From contig JBAOHJ010000002.1 of the NCBI GenBank assembly GCA_037045055.1, positions 569,528-633,527 of the forward strand: DNA of 64,000 nucleotides, in the 5' to 3' direction. The DNA is from Phosphoribacter sp037045055 (GTDB taxonomy: Bacteria > Actinomycetota > Actinomycetes > Actinomycetales > Dermatophilaceae). The translations under genes and the position numbers were made by a program. A model generated the notes under the pieces. It saw only the letters and a program-made list of their open reading frames with translations, ran no database searches and was not told the DNA's origin. Position 1 is the first letter of the stretch, and every line of letters begins with the position of its first letter. Positions 52,328 to 63,824 of this stretch are shown here, piece after piece.

Positions 52328-52330
52328 CGC

Positions 52331-53815
52331 ATGCCAGGCATCTCGCGTCCTCGGGGATTGACCAGCCCGGCCTGGGCCCGCAACAGCATTGACGCCACAT
52401 CCGTCCTGTCGACGTACTTCGTCCTGACCATTGCGGTGCCGTCGCAGGCCGTATTCGCTCCGCTCGGCACGTTGGGCGCTCCATCCACGATGGTGGCCAT
52501 CCTGGTGTTCGCGTGGTGGCTCTGGGACCAGGTCCATCGCACGATGCCCGGTCATGCTCGAGCCCAATGGGTGCGCCGGGGGGCGCTGCTCGCGGTCGTC
52601 GTCGTGTTGCTGGCCTACCGCCACGCGATGCTGCAACCCATGGTCTCGGACGAGATCACCCCCGCGGACAGCGGGCTGGTGAGGTTCGTGGCCCTGATGG
52701 GCGTGGTCCTCGTGGCGAACGACGGCATCACGACCGTGCCACGCTGGCACACCCTCATGCGTCGGATCTCCATCGGGGCCGGCGTGGTAGCTGCGCTGGC
52801 GCTGGTCCAGTTCGCCACCGGGCAGTTGTGGGTCGACCGCATCAGCATCCCTGGATTGAGTTCCGGAGCGGCCAACGCTCTGCTCGGGCGGGGCGCCTTC
52901 ACACGGCCCAGTGCGACCGCGAGTCATCCGATCGAGTTCGGGGCCAGCCTCGGGATGTTCCTGCCGATCGTCGTGAACCGGGCCATGGTGGTCAAGGAGC
53001 GTCGAGGCGGGGCCGTCCTCAGCGCTGGACTGGTCGTCCTCGCCCTGCTCGTGTCCGTCTCGCGCACAGCCCTGATCGCCGGCGCTCTGGGGCTGGCAAT
53101 CCTCTTTCCTTTCTGGTCACGTCGAACCAAGATCGCCGCCCTAGTGAGCGGGGTGGTGGGCCTGGGCGCCGCCTCGGTCGCTGTCCCCGGACTCTTGGGG
53201 ACGTTGCGCGGGCTGTTCCAGAGTTCGTCGAACGATCCCAACATCCAGTCGCGCACCGCCGGGTACTCGTACGCCTTGGAGATGTTCGGCTACAACCCGT
53301 GGTTGGGCAGAGGCTACGGGACGTTCTTGCCCCGCTACTACATTTTCGACAATGGTTATCTGCAGTTGGCGATGGAGGCCGGGGTGGCCGGTCTCCTGGC
53401 GTTTCTCGTGCTGGTCCTCCTGGCCATATTCTCTGCCTTCCGGGCATCCCGGCTGTTCCGAAGCGCCGCAGACCAACAGATGGCGATGGCCCTCGTCGCC
53501 TCGGTGTCAGTGGGGGCCGCCTGCGTCGCGTTCTTCGACCTCTTCGCGTTTCCGCAGTCGGCCAGTTGCCTGGTGCTCACCGTTGGCTTGTCAGGGGCGG
53601 CATACCGATTGGCACGCGAGGAACGAGACCGCGTCGCACGGGATCTTTCCACCTCAGCGAGTCGTGTCGTCCCGGGCCCATCCGGCGTCCCCCGCGCGTC
53701 GGACGACCATGAGCAGTCTGGCCGCCAGGGCCAGGGCGGCGTAGATCGAGGCGTCGACCACCCACAGGGGTCGTCCTCGGGTCGCTCGGAACAGATCGAG
53801 CATCGTGCCGACTGA
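52331..53815 (+). CDS. O-antigen ligase/Wzy-like polysaccharide polymerase
   Basis: 494 aa polytopic membrane protein with about ten to twelve hydrophobic segments. The Wzy_C signature region is visible: a large loop with SRTAGYSYALEMFGYNPWLGRGYGTFLPR, then DNGYLQLAMEAGVAGLLAFLVLVLL. Probably polymerises or ligates the repeat unit of the exopolysaccharide. Starts 3 nt after the chimeric gene. Its last ~54 codons (hydrophilic, Gly/Arg/Gln-rich) run antisense over the 3' end of the glycosyltransferase at 53654-54490. Confidence 0.88.
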   Translation: MPGISRPRGLTSPAWARNSIDATSVLSTYFVLTIAVPSQAVFAPLGTLGAPSTMVAILVFAWWLWDQVHRTMPGHARAQWVRRGALLAVVVVLLAYRHAMLQPMVSDEITPADSGLVRFVALMGVVLVANDGITTVPRWHTLMRRISIGAGVVAALALVQFATGQLWVDRISIPGLSSGAANALLGRGAFTRPSATASHPIEFGASLGMFLPIVVNRAMVVKERRGGAVLSAGLVVLALLVSVSRTALIAGALGLAILFPFWSRRTKIAALVSGVVGLGAASVAVPGLLGTLRGLFQSSSNDPNIQSRTAGYSYALEMFGYNPWLGRGYGTFLPRYYIFDNGYLQLAMEAGVAGLLAFLVLVLLAIFSAFRASRLFRSAADQQMAMALVASVSVGAACVAFFDLFAFPQSASCLVLTVGLSGAAYRLAREERDRVARDLSTSASRVVPGPSGVPRASDDHEQSGRQGQGGVDRGVDHPQGSSSGRSEQIEHRAD

Positions 53816-54490
53816 CGAAGGGGGTTTGGCGACGGCCTGCGTTGTCGGTTGAACGGCATAGACCCGCCGCAGAGTCCGCAGGAGCGCGGCGGTGGTCCGA
53901 GGCGGCGTGACGACGACGGGTTCGGTGTCGACGATGCGCGTCTCCTCAGGCGCGAACAGAGAGTTGACGAAGTAGTCGTCGGCTCCCTTCGGAAAGGATC
54001 CCCATCGCTCGCGGCCGGACGCGGACACGGCGAAGAAGCCCGCTCCCCACATGGCCGTCATGAGCGACGAGGTCCGGGAGCGGGCGCGAAAGAACGCCTG
54101 GACGGATCGAGAGGCACCCCGCGTGTCGTAGACGAGGGGCGGCCTCGCAATGCTGACGTGCGATGCAGTTCGTAGGACGTCGAAGACCTCCGCGACGCTG
54201 CGGCCGCTGACCAGCACGTCGGCGTCGACGTAGGCTCTCGGGAATGTTGGCGCGATCTCGTCTGCAGCGTTGAGGGCGCCGATCTTGGATGGCTCCGGCA
54301 GGTCCAGAACGCGAAGCGACACCACGTCGCAGAATCGTTGTGCGACGGCAGCCGTGTCATCCGTGCATCCGTTGCAGGCCACGACGATATCGGTGCCCTC
54401 GGCCAGGCCATCAACCAAGGCGACCAGCAGCGGGCCGATGACCCGGGACTCGTTGTGCGCCGGGATGACGACGCTTCCGGGCGACATCAT
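53654..54490 (-). CDS. Glycosyltransferase family 2 protein
   Basis: 278 aa GT-A fold. N-terminal SVVIPAHNESRVIGPLL, nucleotide region VACNGCTDDTAAVA, and a DxD-like YVDADVLV; the C-terminal part has a membrane-associated helix (YAALALAARLLMVV). Donor sugar unknown. The start overlaps the upstream fused glycosyltransferase stop by 4 nt (ATGA). Convergent, 162-bp overlap with the Wzy-like gene. Confidence 0.9.
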   Translation of the reverse strand: MMSPGSVVIPAHNESRVIGPLLVALVDGLAEGTDIVVACNGCTDDTAAVAQRFCDVVSLRVLDLPEPSKIGALNAADEIAPTFPRAYVDADVLVSGRSVAEVFDVLRTASHVSIARPPLVYDTRGASRSVQAFFRARSRTSSLMTAMWGAGFFAVSASGRERWGSFPKGADDYFVNSLFAPEETRIVDTEPVVVTPPRTTAALLRTLRRVYAVQPTTQAVAKPPSSVGTMLDLFRATRGRPLWVVDASIYAALALAARLLMVVRRAGDAGWARDDTTR

Positions 54491-56226
54491 GGTCGTCCCC
54501 CAGTGCGCTGCTCCGCGAACAGGTCGCGCGACAGCCGCTGCGACAACAGCGCGTGCAAGGCTCGCCGCGCCCCGGGTTGGTGTGCACGAAGAGCCTGGCG
54601 AAGGGCCACAACGGCGCGGTATGCCGTGGATGCCAGGCGGCCGTGCGACTCGGAGTAATCCGCCAGTCGATTGACCTCCATGAGGGCGCAGAGGTCAGGT
54701 GAGCTCCCCGAGGCCGCTCCGATGTGTCTGGCGACGGAGGTGGGCTCGAATCGAATGCGCAGTCCAACGCGGCGGACCCGGCGGGCGTAGTCGGTCTCCT
54801 CGGAATACAGGAAGAAGCGCTCGTTCCATGCGCCGACCACGTCGTTGCAGGCGGCCGAGACAACCCATGCCGCACCGCTGGCCCAGTCGACATCGTGAGC
54901 CCACGAATAGTCCCCGCGCTCTCGGACGGTGTCCGACCAAGTGGCCGAACGACGAGGTAGGCGGGCGCCGAACAACGCATCGCCCAGCCCACGCAACAGA
55001 GTGGGCTCGCGGCGCAGTGAAGGGAAGACAGACCCGCTTGAATAGATCAGCCGAGGCACGACGACGCCGATCGTCGGATCGTGCAGGACGTCGACCAAGG
55101 CGGTCAGCGCCCCGGCGTGCAGGACGAGGTCAGGATTGAGGATCGCCAGCGGCACTCCCCGGGCCGCGTGCTTCCTGCCGATATTGATCGCGCCGGCATA
55201 CCCGGCATTGCGCCCGCTCTCGAGGACGGTGACGTCCCCACGGGCGCGTAGGTGGTCGGCGGTCCCGTCGGTGGAGGCGTTGTCGACGACGATCACCTCG
55301 ACGGCCAGTCCCGGTGCCGCCGCAGGAATGGAGTCGAGGAGGGCGTCGATCTCGCCCGTGCTGTTGTACGTCACGACGATCGCCGTCAAGGCCCGGGTGT
55401 CGAGCGGTTCGAGGGCGAGGGTGGCGTCCGGAGGTGTGCTGTCCGACAATGGCGCGGGCCCCAGCAGCCCGGCGGCGGCGGCTGGCCCCTGGACCAGGTA
55501 GCGTCGGGCCAGTCGACGAGGCTCGCGGGAGAGCCGAAAGAGCCACTCCACCCCGGCGCTTCTCATCCATTCGGGGGCCCGCGTGGTTGTGCCCGCGAGG
55601 AAGTCCGCCGAGGCCCCGAAGGCAAGCAGGACTCGAGCTCGACTGCGCTGGGCGTGGCGCTGGATCCAGATCTCCTGGCGGGGCTTGCCCAGCCCGACGA
55701 CGAGGATCCCAACGCCGGACCTGGCGACCTCATCGGCTAATTGCCCGGAGAGCTCGGGGTCGGTCACGTGCTGCCGGTCGGGCGACCAATAGCCGCGAAC
55801 GTCGAGGGTGGGCAGTTCGACGTCCATGCGGGCCTCCAAGAGCCGCAGCATCTCGGGTGCTCCCCCGAGAAAGCCGACCGAGTGGCCATCACGTGCGGCT
55901 CGTCGCAGGATCGGCAACAGCAGATCGGATCCAGCCAGGCGGGGCCATGCCTGGCCGGTGGCCACCTTCGCCCGGGCCACCAAGGGAGCTCCGTCGAGAA
56001 GATTCACCCAGGTCAGGCCAGCAGTGTCCACCATCGCATGGCCATGTCCTCTGCCGTTGCGCCCGAAGTGGTGAAGGTGATCGAGATTCGCCGACGCCAC
56101 GGCGATGGCCGGACCGGACGATCGCCCGGCAGCTGCGGCGATCGTCTCGATCGCGTCGGCCTGGGTCATCACCTCAACCGGACATCCGGCCAAGACGAGT
56201 CGCCGCGTCGGCACGTCGACCTCCAA
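54487..56226 (-). CDS. Fused WecG/TagA/CpsF (GT26) and GT2 glycosyltransferase
   Basis: 579 aa with two complete enzyme domains. Residues ~1-250: GT26 with AVASANLDHLHHFGRN, VDTAGLTWVNLLDGAPLV, VGFLGGAPEMLRLLEARM, VVGLGKPRQEIWIQRH and FGASADFLAGTTTRAPEWMRSAGVEWLFRLSREPRRLARRY. Residues ~275-560: GT2 rhamnosyltransferase-like with AIVVTYNSTGEIDALLDSI, VDNASTDGTADHL, GYAGAINIG and AILNPDL. Such steps are normally on separate proteins; the fusion suggests sequential sugar additions on one lipid carrier. Divergent from mfd. Confidence 0.92.
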   Translation of the reverse strand: MEVDVPTRRLVLAGCPVEVMTQADAIETIAAAAGRSSGPAIAVASANLDHLHHFGRNGRGHGHAMVDTAGLTWVNLLDGAPLVARAKVATGQAWPRLAGSDLLLPILRRAARDGHSVGFLGGAPEMLRLLEARMDVELPTLDVRGYWSPDRQHVTDPELSGQLADEVARSGVGILVVGLGKPRQEIWIQRHAQRSRARVLLAFGASADFLAGTTTRAPEWMRSAGVEWLFRLSREPRRLARRYLVQGPAAAAGLLGPAPLSDSTPPDATLALEPLDTRALTAIVVTYNSTGEIDALLDSIPAAAPGLAVEVIVVDNASTDGTADHLRARGDVTVLESGRNAGYAGAINIGRKHAARGVPLAILNPDLVLHAGALTALVDVLHDPTIGVVVPRLIYSSGSVFPSLRREPTLLRGLGDALFGARLPRRSATWSDTVRERGDYSWAHDVDWASGAAWVVSAACNDVVGAWNERFFLYSEETDYARRVRRVGLRIRFEPTSVARHIGAASGSSPDLCALMEVNRLADYSESHGRLASTAYRAVVALRQALRAHQPGARRALHALLSQRLSRDLFAEQRTGGRP

Positions 56227-56387
56227 CCCCCGGGCCTGCCTGACGGTGCCGCGTCCGACAGGGATTCGAGCGCAAGTATCTCATGGTCCGGCCGCTCGAG
56301 GAGCGGTCTAGGCTGGGCTGCTGCATCATCGTCGGCTTGACCCGGCGATGTTGGGCATTCCCGGACGATGAACGGAGAAGCCCAGGA

Positions 56388-59998
<3,611 letters not shown>

Positions 59999-60002
<4 letters not shown>

Positions 60003-60541
60003 CCGCGCGCCGCCTGGCCATGCCGGCCGTTGCCCTGCTCGCCACGGTGCTGGCGCTCACCGGGTGCGCTACCGCCCGGCTGCCCGGAGCCGCGGCGATC
60101 GTCGACGACCGGACGATCACCACCGACGACGTCGTCACGGCCTCGCGTCAGGTCAACGCCGCCCTCGCCGACGAGACGTCCCCGATCTACAACCCGCAGA
60201 GCAGCCTCACCGAGAAGGAGACGGTGTTCTGGCTCATCCTGGCGCCGTTCATCGACCAGCAGGCCTCGAACACCGGCCACTGGGTGCCGGACACGGCATA
60301 CAACACCACCCTCAGCGCCATCCCGCACCCTGCGGAGTCGACCACCACGCTGGTACGGGCGCTGCTGAGCAGCCAGTCGCTGACCGACGAGGACAAGTCC
60401 GCCATCCTCGACGCCGCCCGCAAGGCCGCCATCGAGGTCAACCCCCGATTCGGCACGCTGGATCTCCAGCGCGGCAACCTGCCCGGGTACTCGCCGAACT
60501 GGATCAAGCCGTCCCCCACGCCGACCGCGACCGCGCGCTGA
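59999..60541 (+). CDS. Lipoprotein, short SurA-N-like
   Basis: 180 aa. Lipoprotein signal MTARRLAMPAVALLATVLALTGC with a clear lipobox. The mature part starts GAAAIVDDRTITTDDVV, as in SurA/PrsA-type foldases, but ends before any PPIase domain, so it is a chaperone-like lipoprotein or remnant. ATG in an ATGA overlap with mfd. M. tuberculosis also has a lipoprotein gene (lpqU) between mfd and eno, but sequence kinship is not claimed. Confidence 0.85.
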
Positions 60542-60546
60542 CCCAC

Positions 60547-61239
60547 GTGCCCGCACCCGCCGTCCTGCTGCGGACCGGTCCCTGGCGGGGCACGCCGCTG
60601 CTGAGGCGCGACGCGTGGTCGGCGCTCGAGGGCGCCGACGCCGTGCTCGGCCTGCGCGCCGACCCGTATGCCGTCGGCCTGGCCGAGGCCGGCCTGCCGG
60701 TCCTGCTGGTCGACTCGCCAGCCGACCTGGTCGCCCAGGCCCGGGGGCGGGCGTCCTGCGTCGTCGTCGACTCGGGGGCGGTGACCGGCCTCGGGCAGGC
60801 CCTGCACTCCCCTACCGTCCTCGACGGCCAGCCCATGCTGCCCGGGCTGCGGCTGCTGGACGTCGTGGCCGTCATGGACCGGCTGCGCTCGCCGGGGGGC
60901 TGCCCCTGGGACGCCGAGCAGACCCACGCGAGCCTGCGGCCCTACCTGCTCGAGGAGGCGCAGGAGGCCGTCGAGGCCATCGACTCCGGCGACCTGGCCC
61001 ACCTCGCCGAGGAGCTCGGCGACGTCCTGCTGCAGGTGGTCTTCCACGCCCGGGTGGGGGCCGAGCACCCCGCCACCCCCTTCGATGTCGACGACGTCGC
61101 CGCCGGGCTAGTCGCCAAGCTGGTGCGCCGCCACCCGCACGTCTTCGCCGACGTGGTCGCCGACACGCCCGATCAGGTGGCCGCCAACTGGGCGCTCATC
61201 AAGGCCGCCGAACGGGCCGGCCGGGCCGCGAGCACGTGA
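60547..61239 (+). CDS. mazG: Nucleoside triphosphate pyrophosphohydrolase MazG
   Basis: 230 aa, GTG start. The MazG catalytic helices are clear at about residues 98-175: VMDRLRSPGGCPWDAEQTHASLRPYLLEEAQEAVEAI and AEELGDVLLQVVFHARVG, with the EExxE and ExxD metal-binding acids. Single MazG domain; the N-terminal ~95 residues are an actinobacterial extension. Hydrolyses non-canonical NTPs. No Shine-Dalgarno is evident at the GTG. Confidence 0.92.
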   Translation: MPAPAVLLRTGPWRGTPLLRRDAWSALEGADAVLGLRADPYAVGLAEAGLPVLLVDSPADLVAQARGRASCVVVDSGAVTGLGQALHSPTVLDGQPMLPGLRLLDVVAVMDRLRSPGGCPWDAEQTHASLRPYLLEEAQEAVEAIDSGDLAHLAEELGDVLLQVVFHARVGAEHPATPFDVDDVAAGLVAKLVRRHPHVFADVVADTPDQVAANWALIKAAERAGRAAST

Positions 61240-61309
61240 CCCGAGGCACCCGGGAGCGTCCGCGCCACAGGCACTAGGCTGGGCGCAGGCGGCCGTCCGC
61301 CGCACGCCG

Positions 61310-61370
61310 AGTCCGTTCCCAGACCAGTCCGTTCCCAGACCAGTCAATTCCCAGACCAGTCAGTTCCCAG
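61310..61370. repeat. 16-bp direct repeats (four units) immediately upstream of eno
   Basis: AGTCCGTTCCCAGACC twice, AGTCAATTCCCAGACC, then AGTCAGTTCCCAG, in perfect 16-bp register, ending 18 bp before the eno GTG. They lie in the promoter or 5' leader and could be a protein-binding array or a slippage-prone minisatellite. Confidence 0.92.
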
Positions 61371-61388
61371 TCATGGCAGGAGACAGTT

Positions 61389-62681
61389 GTGGCCAGCATC
61401 GAGGCAGTGGGCGCCCGCGAGATCCTTGACTCCCGGGGCAACCCGACGGTCGAAGTCGAGGTGGCCCTCGACGACGGCACCATCGCTCGCGCGGCCGTCC
61501 CCTCGGGCGCGTCGACCGGGGCCTTCGAGGCGTACGAGAAGCGCGACGGCGACAAGGCCCGCTACCTCGGCAAGGGCGTGCAGAACGCCGTCGACGCGGT
61601 GCTCGACGAGATCAACCCGCGGCTGCTGGGCTTCGAGGCCAGCGAGCAGCGGCTCATCGACGCCGAGATGATCGCCCTGGACGGCACCCCGAACAAGGAG
61701 CGCCTCGGCGCCAACGCCATCCTCGGCGTCTCGCTGGCGGTGGCCAAGGCCGCCGCCGACTCGGCCGGGCTGCCGCTGTTCCGCTACGTCGGCGGCCCCA
61801 ACGCCCACGTCCTGCCGGTGCCGATGATGAACATCCTCAACGGCGGCGCCCACGCGGACAGCAACGTCGACATCCAGGAGTTCATGATCGCCCCGATCGG
61901 CGCGGCGTCGTTCAAGGAGGCGCTGCGTTGGGGGGCCGAGGTCTACCACAGCCTCAAGAAGGTCCTGCACGACCGCGGCCTGTCCACCGGCCTGGGCGAC
62001 GAGGGTGGCTTCGCCCCGAACCTCGAGTCCAACCGTGCCGCCCTGGACCTCATCGTCGAGGCGATCCAGGCCGCCGGCCTCGAGCCCGGGCGCGACGTCG
62101 CGCTCGCCTTGGACGTCGCCGCCACCGAGTTCTACAAGGACGGCGCCTACGAGTTCGAGGGCGCGCAGAAGAGCGCCGCGCAGATGGCCGACTACTACGC
62201 CGAGCTCGTCGCGGCATACCCGCTGGTGTCCATCGAGGACCCGATGAGCGAGGAGGACTGGGAGGGCTGGAAGGCCATCACGGACAAGATCGGCGCGCAG
62301 TGCCAGCTCGTCGGCGACGACCTGTTCGTCACCAACCCGCAGCGCCTGCAGCGCGGCATCGACACCCAGACCGCCAACGCCCTGCTCGTCAAGGTCAACC
62401 AGATCGGCTCGCTCACCGAGACCCTCGACGCGGTGACCCTGGCGCAGAACAACATCTACCGCTGCATGATGAGCCACCGCTCCGGCGAGACCGAGGACAC
62501 GACGATCGCCGACCTGGCCGTCGCGACGAACTGCGGCCAGATCAAGACCGGGGCGCCGGCCCGCTCGGACCGGGTCGCCAAGTACAACCAGCTGCTGCGC
62601 ATCGAGGAGGAGCTCGACGACGCCGCCGTGTACGCCGGTGCCGGGGCCTTCCCGCGGTTCTCCGCGGCGGCGAAGGGCTGA
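61389..62681 (+). CDS. eno: Enolase (phosphopyruvate hydratase)
   Basis: 430 aa, GTG start preceded by AGGAGA. Motifs: AREILDSRGNPTVEVEV, SGASTGAFEAYEKRD, HADSNVDIQEFMIAP, GDEGGFAPNL (catalytic Glu), DVAATEFY, SIEDPMSEEDWEGW, LVGDDLFVTN, LLVKVNQIGSLTET (catalytic Lys) and SHRSGETEDTTIADLAVATNCGQIKTGAPARSDR. Interconverts 2-phosphoglycerate and phosphoenolpyruvate in glycolysis. Confidence 0.98.
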   Translation: MASIEAVGAREILDSRGNPTVEVEVALDDGTIARAAVPSGASTGAFEAYEKRDGDKARYLGKGVQNAVDAVLDEINPRLLGFEASEQRLIDAEMIALDGTPNKERLGANAILGVSLAVAKAAADSAGLPLFRYVGGPNAHVLPVPMMNILNGGAHADSNVDIQEFMIAPIGAASFKEALRWGAEVYHSLKKVLHDRGLSTGLGDEGGFAPNLESNRAALDLIVEAIQAAGLEPGRDVALALDVAATEFYKDGAYEFEGAQKSAAQMADYYAELVAAYPLVSIEDPMSEEDWEGWKAITDKIGAQCQLVGDDLFVTNPQRLQRGIDTQTANALLVKVNQIGSLTETLDAVTLAQNNIYRCMMSHRSGETEDTTIADLAVATNCGQIKTGAPARSDRVAKYNQLLRIEEELDDAAVYAGAGAFPRFSAAAKG

Positions 62682-62700
62682 GCGACTAGCCTGGCGGTCG

Positions 62701-63309
62701 ATGACGACATCCAACGGCAAGCGCCCGTCCCGGACGGTGGGGTCCTCCCGTCGTGCGGCGGGCGCTTCCGGTATGCCGCCGCGCGTCACTGCCCGCGCCC
62801 CCTCGGGACCGTCCCGGCCCACCGCTCGCGCGGCGACCCGGCCGGCTCCGGCAGCCCGAGGGCGCGAGGTAGCGCCGCCGAGGCCGACAGACCCGGGAAC
62901 CGCACGGCGGCGATGGGCGGTCCTGGGCGCGATCCTCGTGGTCCTGGCTATCACCCTGGTGCCGACCGCGCGGTCGCTGGCCCGCCAGCGGGCCGAGATC
63001 GCTGCCTTGCGCGAGCGGGTGGCCACCCAGCAGGCCGACGTCGAGGCGTTGCGGGCCGAGCAGGCCCGGTGGCAGGACCCGGCGTACGTCGAGCAGCAGG
63101 CCCGCGAGCGGCTGAAGTTCGTCAAGGTGGGCGACCGGTCCTACACCGTGCTCGACCCGGCCGAGACCGAGCGCACCACCCCCGCCGGAGCCACCGTCGC
63201 GGCACCCAAGGCCGACCCGGACGTCCCGTGGTACGGCCGGCTGTGGCAGTCCGTGCGTCTGGCCGACCAGCCCACCGCGGGGCTGGTCCCGGTCTCCGCC
63301 ACCCGGTGA
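62701..63309 (+). CDS. Septum formation initiator family protein (FtsB/DivIC-like)
   Basis: 202 aa. A ~70-residue Pro/Arg/Ala-rich cytoplasmic N-terminus, one transmembrane helix (about residues 76-92, VLGAILVVLAITLVP), then a coiled coil (RQRAEIAALRERVATQQADVEALRAEQARWQDPAYVEQQARERLKFVKVGD) typical of FtsB/DivIC. Acts in the divisome. Same position as Rv1024. ATG 62701 has no obvious Shine-Dalgarno. Overlaps the DUF501 gene by 4 nt. Confidence 0.92.
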   Translation: MTTSNGKRPSRTVGSSRRAAGASGMPPRVTARAPSGPSRPTARAATRPAPAARGREVAPPRPTDPGTARRRWAVLGAILVVLAITLVPTARSLARQRAEIAALRERVATQQADVEALRAEQARWQDPAYVEQQARERLKFVKVGDRSYTVLDPAETERTTPAGATVAAPKADPDVPWYGRLWQSVRLADQPTAGLVPVSATR

Positions 63310-63824
63310 CCGGCGGGGTGTCGCCGGCCGACCTCGCCGCGGTCGCGGCCCAGCTGGGCCGGCCGCCCCGCGGCGTCCGGCAGATCGCGCACCGATGCCC
63401 CTGCGGGCAGCCCGACGTCGTGCGGACGCAGCCGCTGCTGCCCGACGGCACTCCCTTCCCGACGACGTACTACGCCACCTGCCCTCGGCTCACCGGGGCG
63501 GTCAGCACGCTGGAGGGCCAAGGTCTGATGCGTGAGATGGGGGCCCGCCTGGCCGCCGACCCGGGGCTGGCGGCGGCATACCGGCGGGCGCACGAGGACT
63601 ACCTGGCCCGGCGCGCCGAGCTGGGCCAGGTCGCGCAGCTGGAGGACGTCTCCGCCGGCGGGATGCCCGGGCGGGTCAAGTGCCTGCATGCGCTCGTGGC
63701 CCACTCGCTCGCCGTCGGGCCGGGGGTCAACCCGCTCGGCGACCAGACGTTGGACCGTCTGGCGCCCTGGTGGCGGCCGACCAGCTGTGCGAGCGCCGAC
63801 ACCGGGACCGAGGAGCAGGGATGA
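63306..63824 (+). CDS. DUF501 domain-containing protein
   Basis: 172 aa. The family pattern is clear: LGRPPRGVRQIAHRCPCGQPDVVRTQPLLPDGTPFPTTYYATCPRL and later GMPGRVKCLHALVAHSLAVGPGVNPLGD. Conserved cysteines and His suggest metal binding; function unknown. GTG start in a GTGA overlap with the FtsB-like gene; the order eno-ftsB-DUF501-ppx is conserved in Actinobacteria. Confidence 0.94.
   Translation: MTGGVSPADLAAVAAQLGRPPRGVRQIAHRCPCGQPDVVRTQPLLPDGTPFPTTYYATCPRLTGAVSTLEGQGLMREMGARLAADPGLAAAYRRAHEDYLARRAELGQVAQLEDVSAGGMPGRVKCLHALVAHSLAVGPGVNPLGDQTLDRLAPWWRPTSCASADTGTEEQG

Noticed and set aside
56283..56387. Extra N-terminal extension of mfd
   Set aside because: The 35 codons before ATG 56388 show no Mfd similarity and lie in the divergent promoter gap; GGAGAAG precedes the chosen ATG.
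60295..61068. Long antisense frames over mazG, eno and other core genes
   Set aside because: They have Arg/Pro/Gly-rich low-complexity translations without motifs, typical shadows of high-GC coding sequence.
61310..61370. CRISPR or attachment-site repeats before eno
   Set aside because: Units are 16 bp, contiguous and without spacers; no integrase or mobile gene in the window.
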